From the NCBI RefSeq assembly GCF_037126465.1, contig NC_088204.1, forward strand, positions 17,676,804 through 17,740,803: DNA of 64,000 bases, read 5' to 3'. Under the pieces are notes generated by a model, which was not told the origin of the DNA, ran no database searches, and saw nothing but the letters and a program-made list of their open reading frames with translations. This document shows, piece after piece, positions 52,270 to 63,793 of the stretch (the first letter of the stretch is position 1; every line of letters begins with the position of its first letter). The DNA is from Ornithodoros turicata (Eukaryota; Arthropoda; Arachnida; Ixodida; Argasidae). The position numbers were made by a program, and so were the translations under genes.

Positions 52270-52735
52270 CCATCATATGCTGCGGAATATCTTGTGGCCC
52301 AGCCGCAGGATATTCCCAATGGTTAGAAGAGCATGGAAAAGCATGACGGGAATATCGCGAGAAATACCAATGGAGAGAAATGAGTCATGAGGAATACCGG
52401 GAGTCGAGAACTGCACGCATAGCAGACGACACTATCGGCCCTGTCGTCTGCTAGGGAATATCTTGTGGTTGAGCCGCAGCATATTCTCCATGGTTAGACG
52501 AGCACGAATAGTCATGACGGGAATATCGCGAGGAATATGAATGAAGAGTATTGAGTGATGAGGAATACCGGGAGTCGCGAACCGCGCATATTGTAGACGA
52601 CACAAATCGGCACTGTCGTCTGTGACGGAATATCTTGTGGCTGAGCTGCAGGATATTCCCCATGGTTAGAACAGCATGAAAAGACACGACGTTTAGTGCT
52701 CGAAGTAACGTGGTAGCAGAAAGCTGTGACGTTTC
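52270..52735. repeat. Tandem repeat, ~171-bp unit with two hairpins per unit, array B
   Basis: AATATCTTG landmarks at 52286, 52457 and 52629. The unit matches array A at 6160-6625, including GCAGACGAC/GTCGTCTGC and GGAATATCTTG hairpins. Confidence 0.8.
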
Positions 52736-52989
52736 GTGCAACTGCGGCTGGAATATTCCATGGAATGGCGTGTGAATGAGGGGTACGAAGCAGAAGAAGA
52801 ACGCATGCAAAGCAACCACTGTGGTGACTTGAAAATCGTAACAGCAACAATAAAAAAAAAACGTAACTGTAAACCATAGCTCGCAGTGTCGCAAAAAGTA
52901 CGTCTAGCGAGCAACCCATGAATGGCAGGACAGCATGTCCTTTTTTATACATGTCCAACTTCTGACATAACCATTTTTACCCCCCCCCC

Positions 52990-53335
52990 CCCTCCCTCTC
53001 TCTCTGTCATGAACACCGAATGCGAGGAAAGAAAAATAGTAGGACGATAGCGCCCCGTAAAACGTGGACGGGACGCTTTTAAATACACGACATACCTTGC
53101 ACAGCCCGAAGCACCGATGCAAGTAAGACACACCAGATCATACCCATCATTCTCAACGCTATTGGGACCTTCACACCGATAGCACACCGTCCGATATAAA
53201 GCCAAGTTTGGTTTGGCGCGGGTTTCTATATACTTAAGCGTTCCCGTATCAGGCCCTGTACCGAGCAGACCATTGTGCAAAAGTTTGTATAGGGAGAGGG
53301 ATATAACTCGCTGACGTCGTGCGCGCAAACTTTTG
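52990..53335 (-). repeat. Conserved segment downstream of the hairpin array, with Cys-rich frame (copy B)
   Basis: The minus frame reads LALYRTVCYRC and GYDLVCLTCIGASGCARYVV, matching copy A at 7311-7620. A C run lies at 52980-52991. Confidence 0.45.
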
Positions 53336-53339
53336 GGAA

Positions 53340-53710
53340 GTCTTTGCGAACGCTTTTGTTCTGCATTGCAGGAAACAAGAAAAACTCCCATACTGGGGTG
53401 ACACAGACATGATGGGGTCGGGGGGCGTGTCGTATACCCAGAGAAAACGGGGGTCACATGACAGGAGAAGAATTATTATGTGTCACACGTTGAATCAATA
53501 CTGATTTTAGCTGTGTAATGACGCGGCTACAATTAGATGAGTTCAAAGAAAGCGTCGCGCCCGTTGGCTGTTTATTCAATGAAGCCGGAGTAAGTTCGCC
53601 TAAAACAGAGCGCGTTGCGTCAGATGCGGTAAATAAAAATAAGCAAATGAGCTGAGACACTTGAAAAATTTATCCGACGCTTCGAGAGCTAAACTATACA
53701 ATAAGAAATT
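53340..53710. other. Unassigned sequence before the third retrotransposon
   Basis: No gene recognised. Confidence 0.35.
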
Positions 53711-53713
53711 GAA

Positions 53714-54023
53714 CACAGAAGATGCTTCATAAGGACTGACAGCACAGCTCCGTTCTGCAGTCTTGTGGGGAGCACTGTTGAGCGTGTCACTTATACACCC
53801 TGCTCCGTATTTTTCTAGATACGTGCTGAGCCCGCCCATCCTACCGCCTGCGTCGATAACAACAACAACACGTGGATCTTCATAACCGGATCATTCGTTG
53901 CTTCTGACGTCATTACACCACAGAAGATGCTTCATAAGGACTGACAGCACAGCTCCGTTCTGCAGTCTTGTGGGGAGCACTGTTGAGCGTGTCACTTATA
54001 CACCCTGCTCCGTATTTTTCTAG
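53714..54023. repeat. Exact 105-bp direct repeat, 205 bp apart, in the CR1 5' region
   Basis: Positions 53714-53818 and 53919-54023 are identical by eye, from CACAGAAGATGCTTC to TATTTTTCTAG. The second copy leads into the 5' UTR of ORF1 at 54098. Such repeats are seen in 5' UTR promoters of some non-LTR elements. Confidence 0.8.
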
Positions 54024-54097
54024 GTGAGGAATTTTCACATACAACCTTCTGTAAATACTCCCCACCTGACTGCATCCTGTGTGGTGATCCTTTTGCG

Positions 54098-55015
54098 ATG
54101 GCTTCTGGAGAATCGGACATTTGCCTAACTTGCCTGCAACCATTCAGTAAAGATGGTGCTTTTGTGGTTTGCTCCAAGTGCTCGAATACTTATCATGCTG
54201 GAAAATGTTCGGGCGTTACTAAGACCACACTTAAGGCATTCTCTATTGAAGAGCGGAACTCATGGACATGTCCCACATGTATTGTGAGTAGATCAAGATC
54301 GAACCAGCACGAACCTAACGTTACTTGTGATCCCTCTCTGACAGCCATCATGCAGGAGGTTCTTCGGAACGGACAGAAATTGACTTCCGTCATCGCAAAA
54401 ATTGAATCACTAGAGGACAAAATAAATTCCCTGTCCAACAAGCATGATGATCTTGCTACGCAGGTCGAAAGCAACTCGGCTTCTATACAAGAGGCTAATA
54501 TACGTCTTGATCAGATCGATAATTCGGGTGATCAACGTAACGCAGAAATACGTCAGCTAAAGGTGCAGATAAACGAGCTTGACCAGTACGGCCGTCGTAA
54601 TAATATCGAGATACGTGGTCTTCCCTACTTGGCGGGAGAAGTCTTACTGGACGTTGTTAACGAAGTTGCTCTGAAATTAGAACTTCCCCCGCTGACAGGG
54701 GTGGACTACGATGCAATGCACAGGCTCCCGTCTTCGTCCAATGCCCATGCACCTCCAGTCATCATAAAATTCAAAGATAGAAAAACGAGAGATGCATGAC
54801 TTGGACAGCGAAGTAAACTGAAACTGAATTCTCAAACTGTGCGCAACGAACAAATCTTCCTATGTGAAAATCTCACGCCTCAAAATAGGAAGCTTCTGTG
54901 GCAGGCTCGGATGTCGGCCAATTCGTTTGGGTGCGAAACGGGCGCATCTTTGTTCGACGCGCAGTCGGAACAAAGGCTACTCAGATAACACATACTGAAG
55001 ACCTCACGACGCTGT
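54098..55015 (+). pseudogene. ORF1 protein of the CR1-like element: PHD finger, coiled coil, nucleic-acid-binding domain
   Basis: The frame 54098-54799 encodes a Cys-rich N terminus (CLTCLQPF, VVCSKCSNTYHAGKC, WTCPTC) spaced like a PHD finger. A coiled coil follows (IESLEDKINSLSNKHDDLAT, RLDQIDN). Then QINELDQYGRRNNIEIRGLP is a motif of L1/CR1 ORF1 RNA-binding domains. The frame meets TGA at about 54797, but homologous text continues in frame (LGQRSKLKLNSQTVRNEQIF), then shifts frame near 54940 to VRNGRIFVRRAVGTKA. So one stop and one frameshift disable it. Confidence 0.8.
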
Positions 55016-55062
55016 AGAGCGAAGCGGTACATCGTCCAATACTTCTTTGAGTTTGCTGTAAT

Positions 55063-56539
55063 GTCTTACCTTTCATTAGATGACTTATCTAACGCTGTTT
55101 TTTCTGATCCTTTTTCGATGCATCTTAATGTTCGCAGCCTTCCCAGACATTAAGACGACGTAAAAGCATTTATTTCTGGTTTAAAAAGTGACTTAAAAAT
55201 TTTCGCAATGTCTGAAACATGGACTAAGAAAGCTCATGAACCATTCCTCGACATTGAAGGATTCAACGCTGAGTTTTGTCATCGAGACGACTCTTATGGT
55301 GGCGTAGCGCTGTACGTTAAAAGTAACGTTAGTTACAGTGTTCGACGAGATTTATGTATTAACACACCTATGGTTGAATCTCTATTTGTGGAAATTACCA
55401 CTTGTCCCACTGCTCTTTGCTGTTACCCCCACCGCCCACTGGTTTTCGGCGTCGTTTATAGGTCACCAAGTGGTGATTTCAATTCGTTTCTAAGTGCATT
55501 TGAAGAGTTGTTGCATATGTTGTCATTTTCTAAGTTCAATTGTGTAATCGTTGGTGATTTCAATGTTGATTTGCCGAAGAAAGATTATGTGTCTACCTCT
55601 TATGTTGAAGTACTTAGTTCGTGTGGGTTCAATCAATTAATTTCAACTGTAACCCGCTTTCATTGTTCTGATGACAGTAGGGGTTCTTTACTTGACCATG
55701 TGATCACTAATTTAAATGAGTCGAAGTTGGCCTATGGTTCTGCAGCCTGTGACATATCTGATCACGAAGTAATTTATCTTGGCGGTCGTCCACTTGCACG
55801 TGTCACAGAATTACTTCCACCCCATACGTTTACGGACTACAATGCTGTTGAAGCTTGCCTGTCACAAGTAACTTGGTGCTTTGACAGCTTTAGTACCGCC
55901 CAGGATAAATTTACTTATTTTCTTGCTACGGTTTCTAATATCCTTCAAAGGTGTTCTCGTCCAGTCTTCCGCAGTAGGCGCGCAACGGTTAGGCAGCCTT
56001 GGATTTCAAATGCAATCATGAAAGGCATTAAGCACAAGAATAATCTGTACAAGAAAACCCGGCTGAACCCCACGAATCGCGATCTCCGCGCCAGGTACAC
56101 GAGATATAATAACACCCTAAGAGACATCCTTCGGCTTGCAAAGCGTAAATATGTCTCGTCCAGGCTGGAAAGCTCCTCTGGAGATCCCAAGGCTATTTGG
56201 CGTACCATAAATAGCGTCCTGTCAAGGAATACAGAGAAAGCGGCAACTGGTGCGGGCCTACTCGCGCAGGATGGAGTTAAAACCAGCAGTCCAAAAGATA
56301 TTGCAAACATATTTAATCATTACTTTTGCAACGTTGCTAGTGGTCTTAGTCCTCAGACCGATCCCCCTGCAGACGTCCCTCTTCCTATCTGTAACCCCAC
56401 ATCCTTCTTTTTGACACCTACAAGTTGTTATGAAGTGATGTCTATTATTGATGGTCTAAAGCCACTAACGTCGTCTGGACACGATGCATATCTTCCACAT
56501 TTCTCAAAAGGTTTCGTAACACCCTTTCTCAACCGCTAG
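55063..56539 (+). pseudogene. Endonuclease and linker of the PHD-type CR1 element
   Basis: The frame 55208-56539 follows an in-frame stop near 55153. It has FAMSETWTKKAHEP (catalytic Glu), YGGVALYVKSNV, VFGVVYRSPSGD, CVIVGDFNVDLPKK (Asp/Asn), and CDISDHEVIYL (SDH). The linker contains RRATVRQPWISNAIMKGI and ends at a frameshift near 56535. Confidence 0.85.
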
Positions 56540-57941
56540 CAGAATTGTTTAACGAATTTCTTCTGCACGGTATTTTTCCCGAAGAACTGAAGATAGCTAA
56601 AGTGTCACCCATTTATAAAAAAGGGAATCGATGTGACACTTCCAATTATCGTCCTATTTCCTTGCTTCCGACTGTTAGTAAGGTGCTGGAGAAGATAATT
56701 CTGCAACGCTTGGAGAGTTTTTTTGATTCAAATCAGTTGCTAAGTTCATCCCAGTATGGATTCCGGAAAAAGAAATCAACTACGCTTGCGTTAATTCATG
56801 CGACGGAAAAAATTACAATGAATATCGAAGAAAAAATATTGTCTCTGGGCATTTTCGTTGATCTAACCAAGGCTTTCGATTTGATTAACCATAAAATTTT
56901 ACTTCAGAAGCTAGACAGATACGGCATTAGAGGCACCCCTTTAAAATTAATAGAAAGCTTTTTGACCCATCGGAAACAGTATGTCATTCAGTCTGGCTGC
57001 ATTTCCGAACTCGGAACGCTTTCTATGGGTGTCCCCCAGGGTTCAATATTAGGTCCCTTCTTATTCCTCGTCTACATAATGACCTGCCTGGCTTTCTTTC
57101 AACTACTTGTTTCCTTTACGCAGACGACACCACTATTTTTGTTGAATCTAAAAACCTCACAACACTATTTTGTAAAGCGAGCTCTGTTCTCGATAAGTTT
57201 AACTTGTGGCTATCACATAACAAACTTGTTGCTAACTTTCAAAAAACGTCGTATATGGTATTCCGACCGTCTCAAAAGAGCCTGGATTTCACTAATTTGC
57301 AGCTTTCCTTCGGAGGGAATATCCTTTCTCGTGTTTCTGTCACCCGGTTTCTGGGCGTCTTTTTGCAGGAAAACTTATCCTGGCACCATCATATTAACCA
57401 TGTGCGGAGTAAAATCTCCAGTGGATTGTATGCTCTAAGCAAACTCAGGAACCTAGTCCCAACTAACATACTTTTAACCATATACTACGGCCTGATTCAT
57501 TCCCATATCAACTACGGCCTTGAAGTCTACGGCCTCACGTATAACTCTTATCTGAGCCCACTGCTTTTTGCCCAGAAGCGTGCGCTACGAATTATCCTTT
57601 CTGTCGGCCGTCTGGAGTCGGTGTCGTTCGCTTTTTCTCTTTTATCTGTACTTAATATTTTCGATCTCCGTGATTATAAAGTTGCCCTTCTTATGCATAA
57701 CTTTTTCTACAGGTCTTTTGACAGACAACAACTTAACTATCAAAATTTCGTTCCACCATATTCCCTACGGAACGTGTCGCATTCACTTCAATGTTCGGCC
57801 TTTCGCTCTAATTTCGGTCATTTCTCCCTTTCTTCTTTTGGAACTAGGTTGTGGAATGAACTCCCACATAACCTAAGGTCAACAACTAGTTTTCTCGCTT
57901 TCAAGCGCTCTTGCAAATTACACTTTCAACAGCGGCATTAA
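56530..57941 (+). pseudogene. Reverse transcriptase of the PHD-type CR1 element
   Basis: Frames 56545-57438 and 57204-57941 together read LKIAKVSPIYKKGN, YRPISLLPTVSKVLEKI, QYGFRKKKSTTLAL, GIFVDLTKAFDLI, GVPQGSILGPFL and, after a frameshift near 57080, CFLYADDTTIFVE (YADD), then VTRFLGVFLQENLSWHHHIN and the thumb. The catalytic motifs survive, the frame does not. Confidence 0.85.
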
Positions 57942-58440
57942 TATCTTTATTTAGTTCAATGACATGTCCATTTCTTCATGTCCATTACTTCATTGTAGCA
58001 ACGTACACCGTTTGTGCATATTATATGTATTGATGTGTATCATCTTGTATATTTCCTTGTTACATTATGTGCGGACTACTACCTTTGCATTACCTCTCCC
58101 TCATAAGATGTATTTGAATAATATGTTTTCTTGCGGGACCGTTTAACAGGGTTTCCCCCTCACGGTCCCTTATCTCAAGTGTGTTCCTGATTTTGTGTAG
58201 CACTAATAAACAAATAAATAAATAAACAAATAAATAAGAAATTAAGAAAGAGAAAGAAAGCATTGTAGCTCTGTTGTCTGGAAGAATATTCGTGACATAC
58301 AAATGTTGTACGGGTGGAGCAATACCCAGATTAACTAGGTTACCCTAATTAATTTGTACATTTTCTATGAAAATGTTGTTCCTCCCTTCAGGAATGATGA
58401 TTTACTGTGTGCACAGCTTGCGAGTCCCCTTGTTTTTACA

Positions 58441-59305
58441 TACGAGGGTAGATCAAATAGAAATGAGACTTTTGTTGTACAGCGCGTTCTATCAATTGGC
58501 GCGCTCTGCCACTTGGGCACGTGCTAGGTAGGTGGGTCAGTAGTTACGTGAGAGAAGCCGACCGGTCTCGTTACATTTCCTCAGTAGTCCGTCATATACG
58601 ATGTGTGAGAAAGAGCTACACCCGTCCATTGCGCAACGTATTATGATAAAGTTTCTTGCTCGTGAGGGTGTAAAACCGACCGAAATTCTGAACAGATTGA
58701 CGGCACAGTTCGGGAATCAAAACACTGTAAAGGCCGCGTGTGTTTGCCTAGCATAAGGAATTTGTGGAAGGAATTTGTGAAAACGAAAGCCCCCGTCAAA
58801 GCCAAGTCTCGGCTGTCAGCTGGCACGGTGCTTGCAACTGTTTTTTGGGACTACCGCGGCATTTTGCACATTGATTTCTTGCACGATCGTCGCACCATCA
58901 ATGCTGCATATTACTGTGGACCTTTGAATGAGGTTAAACTTGCTTATCGCAGCCAGACCCCACACTGCAGCCGTCACATGTGCGAAATTGGCTGGACGCC
59001 ACTGGAAAACCCTCCCTATAGCCCTGACTTATCGCCTTGTTACTTTCCCCTGTTTCGGCCACTCAAACAAGCACTGGGAGGCCAACGATTCGACGACGAC
59101 GCAGTGGAGGAGTTTGTGCAACTGGCTGCTGACACAACCCACTTGCTTTTATGAAGACGGGATAAAAAAGCTACCGACTCACAGGGAAAAATGCATTTCT
59201 ACATCGGGAGATAATGTAGGAAAATAATGTGCACTTGGTCTATTTCTTGCTACAAGTACAAAATAAAATAAAATGAAAGTTTCGTTTACATTTGATCCGT
59301 AACGT
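58441..59305 (+). mobile_element. Mariner element with large internal deletion
   Basis: The left end CGAGGGTAGATCAAATAGAA after TA mirrors the right ...CATTTGATCCGTAACG. Inside, the N-terminal helix-turn-helix part reads IAQRIMIKFLAREGVKPTEI. About 130 codons are missing, then the C-terminal DD(D) part reads LATVFWDYRGILHIDFL, PPYSPDLSPCYFPLF and QALGGQRFDDDAVEEFV. Frameshifts add to the damage. Confidence 0.8.
58738..59228 (+). pseudogene. Mariner transposase, C-terminal half
   Basis: The frames 58738-59154 and 58928-59227 together cover the catalytic core end, with the third catalytic position in the YSPDLSPC motif. A closing YEDGIKKLPTHREKCI is the usual mariner C terminus. The frame shifts near 59130. 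Confidence 0.8.
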
Positions 59306-61100
59306 AACGTAATTTTGGTAACGGAACATGGGTCCACCTCACCCCGAATTACAAATCGTAAAAAAAGAAGAAAGAAAGCCATTTTACATTTAAAAAAAGC
59401 AAACTTACATCGTGATAAATTTGATCAAGAATGCGGTAAAAAGGACAGCAAAATGACACAGCTCTAATGACAATTGTCCTCTCATTGTTGCGAGAAACCT
59501 GGGTTTTCTGTTAGTGAGCGGATCATCAGACCTTTGTTCCGGAGCAATTAAAAAAAAAAAGCCTATGTTCCGGTTTAGTCGGTAATGTTGTCAGCAACCC
59601 ACGTACCTGCTTTCGTCACTTTCCGTCGGATCACGCATCCGGATCCTGTGATGACATTTCTGAGATGTGAAATCGACTATTGTGTAGACGCCGCAACTAG
59701 ATGATACGTGCCCTGCATCCGCGATTTAACAATAGAGTGTTGCGTTGCAGGCTTAGTGAATTGAGAGTTTTTCTTCGTTGTCACAGAAGACAGACAGCAT
59801 CCTGAAACAATGGCTCATAGCGAAAGTATTTGCGTCGAAAATATTTGTTTAGATAGCGTATAATCAATAACAATCACACCATATCGTTCAACCGGTAATA
59901 TAGTTGCAAGGGTGTTCGCAGTGACAGTTAGTTGGGTGCAATCAGTTGCGTGTAAAGGGAGTCAGGCCATTAATGGGACCTGCATAAGCTCCACCCACTG
60001 TTTGAGGCGTCTAGCCAATCACAGGTCGAAATACAGTCCCCTATTATTACAGGCCACCCAGTATAGCTACACCTCACCTATCCTCACCGTTATTTACTGG
60101 GTGACGCCATGTTGGGAAACTGGATTGGTTTGGATTGAAACGGATACCCCTGGCGACGTACCAAAACGATCACTCTGATCAACGCCATCTGCATGGAGAG
60201 AGGCATGCCGGGAACACTCCGAACTGCAGAAATCTAGTAGAAATTGTTGCTGGCATGAACTTAGCCAGGAGAGCGGCAGGACCGCTTCTTCGTACCCAGA
60301 GGGCTGTCCGTATGAACTTTTATTCACGTAACATAAGCAGATGGAATGAAAAATGGGCAAAGACGTATACATAAATAAAATATCATGTTATACTGTAAAA
60401 TCCTACGCATCAGTGGCGTCGTTCCCGCTTTTTTCTCGGGATCGCGGTCTTCTCTAGGCCTAGAAAATCCTTGGTGAGAGATGTTACTGAGGTATATGCC
60501 TATATATACTCAGGTATATGCCTATTCTATGTTGTTCCAGCCTCAGAACATCAGTTCTTTCATGTATATGCAGCTTGTCTCGCTAACAAATAATATATTA
60601 CATTAGAATACATTCTTCGCCGTGTCCCGTGACATCATGTGCGTGGGCATGACTCCCGTGCTAAAATTCGAGCATTCAACACGAGAGGCGCTCGAGCGTC
60701 GACTCACAGCGAATCTCCTCTCGATGCGGGTTGCCGGAGGGGATGACGTACGATGACTCTCATACGTCACGACTCCGACTCGCGCGAGTTGAATAAACGA
60801 ACACCACCAGTGTGTGTGTCCTTTTTTTATGTTACGCGGTAGCTTAGCCATGTTAGACCTCTGCGTATAGCTGCCTTGTGAAAATGTGCATTGTAATCGT
60901 TGGTGCACTGCCAAACGCATACGAAATGCGATAGCATTACAGCAGTCGAAGGGCGGTAACCTCCGCTGTGACTGCACATGGTTTTCGTGCTGCCCAACGG
61001 TAAACCCGACCATATGTTGCCATGAGCCTCGTGCAGAAACACGTGTTTCGTCTGTACATACGTTCACTTCTTGGTAAAGTCACTGTACTCATTACATCAC
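59306..61100. other. Unassigned intergenic sequence
   Basis: A minus-strand 154-codon frame (60603-61067) reads MAKLPRNIKKGHTHWW in its middle, but no family is recognised. A short tandem AGGTATATGCCTAT lies at 60492-60525. Confidence 0.35.
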
Positions 61101-61379
61101 TGTCGTTATTTTTCTTTCATTTCCAATCCAATCCAATCACAGTACTCTTTGGTGTGCATTTCTGAACACCTGGACAAGTGTAATAGCGGCACGCCGTTTC
61201 CTAGCTTTATCGGCCGCACGCCGATTACGTTCCTGATTTTTGGCCACCGCGTCTGCATCTCCCGCAGCAATGGCGGCACACTTGCGAACTTGCGCAAATG
61301 CTCCGCAGCACACCACCTACGTTGTAACTCCATGGCGTCCGCGTTGCCAGACAACGTGGATGAGGTCACGTGAGACGCG

Positions 61380-61555
61380 CTGTGCCGCTCGTTGGTGGAA
61401 GCTAAGGTCATGTGGAAGGTTAGGAGGTGGTGGGTTCGAATCCTGCCACCCGCTATATGCTGTCAGGTTTTCCCTGCTTTTTTTTTTTTTTTTCGCTGGA
61501 CTTTCCAGACGAATGTCAGCACAATTCCCTTTGAAGTCTGCGCAGGACGGAATCG
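61380..61555 (+). mobile_element. tRNA-derived SINE, 3' truncated
   Basis: B box GGTTCGAATCC at about 61434, body GCTATATGCTGTCAGG, a T run (61481-61495), ATGTCAGCACAATTCCC and AAGTCTGCGCAGG. Confidence 0.75.
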
Positions 61556-61587
61556 CAGAGAAGAAGCACACATTAGTCAGTTCACTG

Positions 61588-61655
61588 AATCGTACGCTAT
61601 CGCCTTTGCGTACGCAAGGGATAGCATTGGTGGTTCTGCGCACGCGCAAGCCACG
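61588..61655. repeat. TACGCTATCGCC...GGGATAGC repeat
   Basis: CGTACGCTATCGCCTTTGCG and AAGGGATAGCATTGGTGGTT with CTGCGCACGCGC match 5585-5645. The neighbouring MITE begins within or next to it. Confidence 0.5.
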
Positions 61656-61946
61656 TTTACATGAACTCGAGAGAAGCGGGCCGAGTTGGGTTGTCGGGTT
61701 CGACTCGCTCATGTAAACGCTGTCGGGTCGTGTTGACCCCGCGTGGCGTCGAGTCAACCCGACAGCAGGGGTTAGGTTGACTCGACTCGACACGGTCGGG
61801 CTCGATAGGACGCTCGACTCGCTAGGCGCCGCTGCGATCGCTTCCGGTTGGAGCAAGTTCATGTAAACAGCGTCGGGTCAGGTTTGACTCAACCCGCTAG
61901 TCAACTCGTCCCGCTCCTGCATACGTTCCTGTCGAGTTCATGTAAA
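61656..61946. mobile_element. GTCGGGT-rich MITE with TTTACATGAACTCGA ends
   Basis: The left TTTACATGAACTCGAG and right TCGAGTTCATGTAAA are inverse. Internal copies of CATGTAAACGCTGTCGGGTC (61712) and CATGTAAACAGCGTCGGGTC (61861) and the inverse GTCAACCCGACAGC show subterminal repetition. Confidence 0.65.
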
Positions 61947-61994
61947 TTAAGCTTATTAGGGAGTTTTAGCGCATCGGAAGCGCTCTACGGAAAC

Positions 61995-62566
61995 TAGGGA
62001 TGTGCCAACCGTATCCTCGAATCCTAGCCCGGGATTCGAGATTCGGGAACCCGAATCCCGGTGCCCAACACGGCGAATCGAATCTCTCGAATCCACCAAC
62101 CACGTTTGTTTGTTTCTTTTTAAAATTGGCGCCTGCGGAGTCCGCCGAAAGCCTGATTAGCCGGCGGATGTTTTCTTGTTTATTTGTTTACATTCTTCTC
62201 GACTGAAAGAGTTCAGGCAGGAACACTTACATTACAAGTTTAAAAGCAGCATGGTTTGCTTTTCATGATTTTTTTTATTACTGTTTCTTAGTTGTATGGG
62301 AACAATTCATACACGAGAATTTATGTATTTCCTGTAGTCGAAGAACAACACGTCAAATAAATTACATTTAAGAAGAGTATACGCCTACGTTTTCTCCTCA
62401 AAGTGAAGTATTATTTCATTTGTTTTTCGTTTAACAAAGATATCAGATTCTGCTTTAAAACACTTTTCAGTAGAAGTATTTGTTACCCTAGATTTTTAAA
62501 CTCTTCTTTTAAGAAAGGATTCGAAAGATTCGAGATTCGGAAAATTTTGGATTCGTCCCATCTCTA
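61995..62566. mobile_element. hAT-type element (572 bp) with 8-bp target duplication
   Basis: TAGGGATGTGCCAACC at the left and, inverted, TAGAGATGGGACGAATCC at the right. Flanks ACGGAAAC (61987-61994) and ACGAAAAC (62567-62574) differ at one base. Subterminal GATTCGAGATTCGGG repeats occur at both ends. Confidence 0.75.
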
Positions 62567-62569
62567 ACG

Positions 62570-63270
62570 AAAACCATACGATAAACGAAGCTGTCAAGTT
62601 CAAGACCAGCGTCGTGATATCATCCACTTCAAAGGAATCAGGTGCTTGGCTTATCATCTTTTCGGAACCGTTATTGTAAAGACCTTCTTCTAAACAGGTA
62701 GTTTTAGTTGCCCATTTCTCTACCTCCGATAAAATCCCGACTCAGCGCTGTGCCGACTGCGCATGCGCCGGCTGAGTCAGAAGAGGCTATCGTGTGCGAC
62801 AAGTATCGGCCGCCTACTCGTTCGGAATCTATCGGGCCTAGCTCCTTTCTTCTCCCGAAAGTTGGAAAAAGCATGGCGGCCGAGGCGGCCCATGTACGCG
62901 CAACGAAGGTGACTCGTGGGGTATAGGATACGACGAGGATCATCTCCTATACGTAAGGATGTAGTTGGAAAGAATCATTTTGAGGAATCAGCAAGATGGA
63001 CCGATATTGGCACCTGTGTCGACGCTGTGACAGGGAAATCTTTCACTGTGCGGCCGCTGAATTATCCGCTAAATTACACACTTAGTGCACAAATAAACAC
63101 GAAGTATTTAATTCGGACACAAGGAAAAGCTGTCGAAAAACACTGCTTGTATGTATTCTATGCTGCAAAATCAAGTTATGGATTGCAGGAGTTGACTTTT
63201 GTGCCTCTAGGTGACGTTATCGTCTGAAATGCATATCGGTCGTGCGACATGCAGTTGCGGATGCAGACTC
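62570..63270 (+). other. Possible exons of an unrecognised gene or repeat
   Basis: ATGGCGGCCGAGGCGGCCC (62873) opens MAAEAAHVRATK, which reaches a donor-like AAG|GTGACT. A 103-codon frame follows (62916-63227) with ARWTDIGTCVDAVTGKSF. I recognise neither. Confidence 0.25.
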
Positions 63271-63279
63271 TCCGGGGGA

Positions 63280-63790
63280 AGGGGGGGGGGGGGAGGGGGG
63301 GGAGAAATTCAATGTAAAAACTGACGTTCTGGGGGGGCCATCCCCTCCCCCTCTCTGGTTCCGCCACTGGGAAGCATTTCGTAGTTGCGAACTAAACTCC
63401 CAGTAGGCGATGTCACCGACCGATATGCCTCTCGAGTCATGAGAGTTTATTTATGGACCACGTTTCGTTAGGCGCAACTGAAACTCCCTAATCTCCCTAC
63501 TGAACCGCGATAAAGAACCCCCCCTCCCGATCAGTGTGACGCGACAGGGACACCGAGGCCCCAAAAGTGCTTTAAAGCACGTGAGCAAGTGCAAAAAAAA
63601 AAAAAAAAGATAATCAATGTTTATCGCGAAGTAAATGCGGAATAACTGACACGTGTAGTTTATCAGGAATTCAACATCAGCCACTAGTTTCCGTCACGGG
63701 CTCACAATTCTTTTTAGTTTCCTCTTCTCAACTTCTGCAGGGTTACGTCCAACAGCTGGGATTGTTAACTAACATAATGTGAAGCTGCTT
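63280..63790. other. G-run and unassigned sequence
   Basis: G runs at 63283-63301 and an A run at 63592-63608. The text around 63300-63370 (GGGGGGGCCATCCCCTCCCC, GGTTCCGCCACTGG) resembles 19080-19130 and may be a shared repeat end. Confidence 0.4.
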
Positions 63791-63793
63791 TTT

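Larger units (their letters stand above)
53919..58240 (+). mobile_element. CR1-like non-LTR retrotransposon with PHD-finger ORF1, near full length
   Basis: It has a 5' UTR, ORF1, an endonuclease, an RT, and a 3' end with AATAAATAAATAAAC repeats near 58205-58235. Several stops and frameshifts show that it is inactive. Confidence 0.8.

Noticed and set aside
53600..54177. Minus-strand frames sharing a peptide (EKYGAGCISDTLNS) as a duplicated gene
   Set aside because: The shared peptide is only the antisense of the exact 105-bp repeat.
60603..61067. 154-codon minus-strand frame as a host gene
   Set aside because: No domain is recognised, no splice support is seen, and nearby sequence looks repeat-derived.
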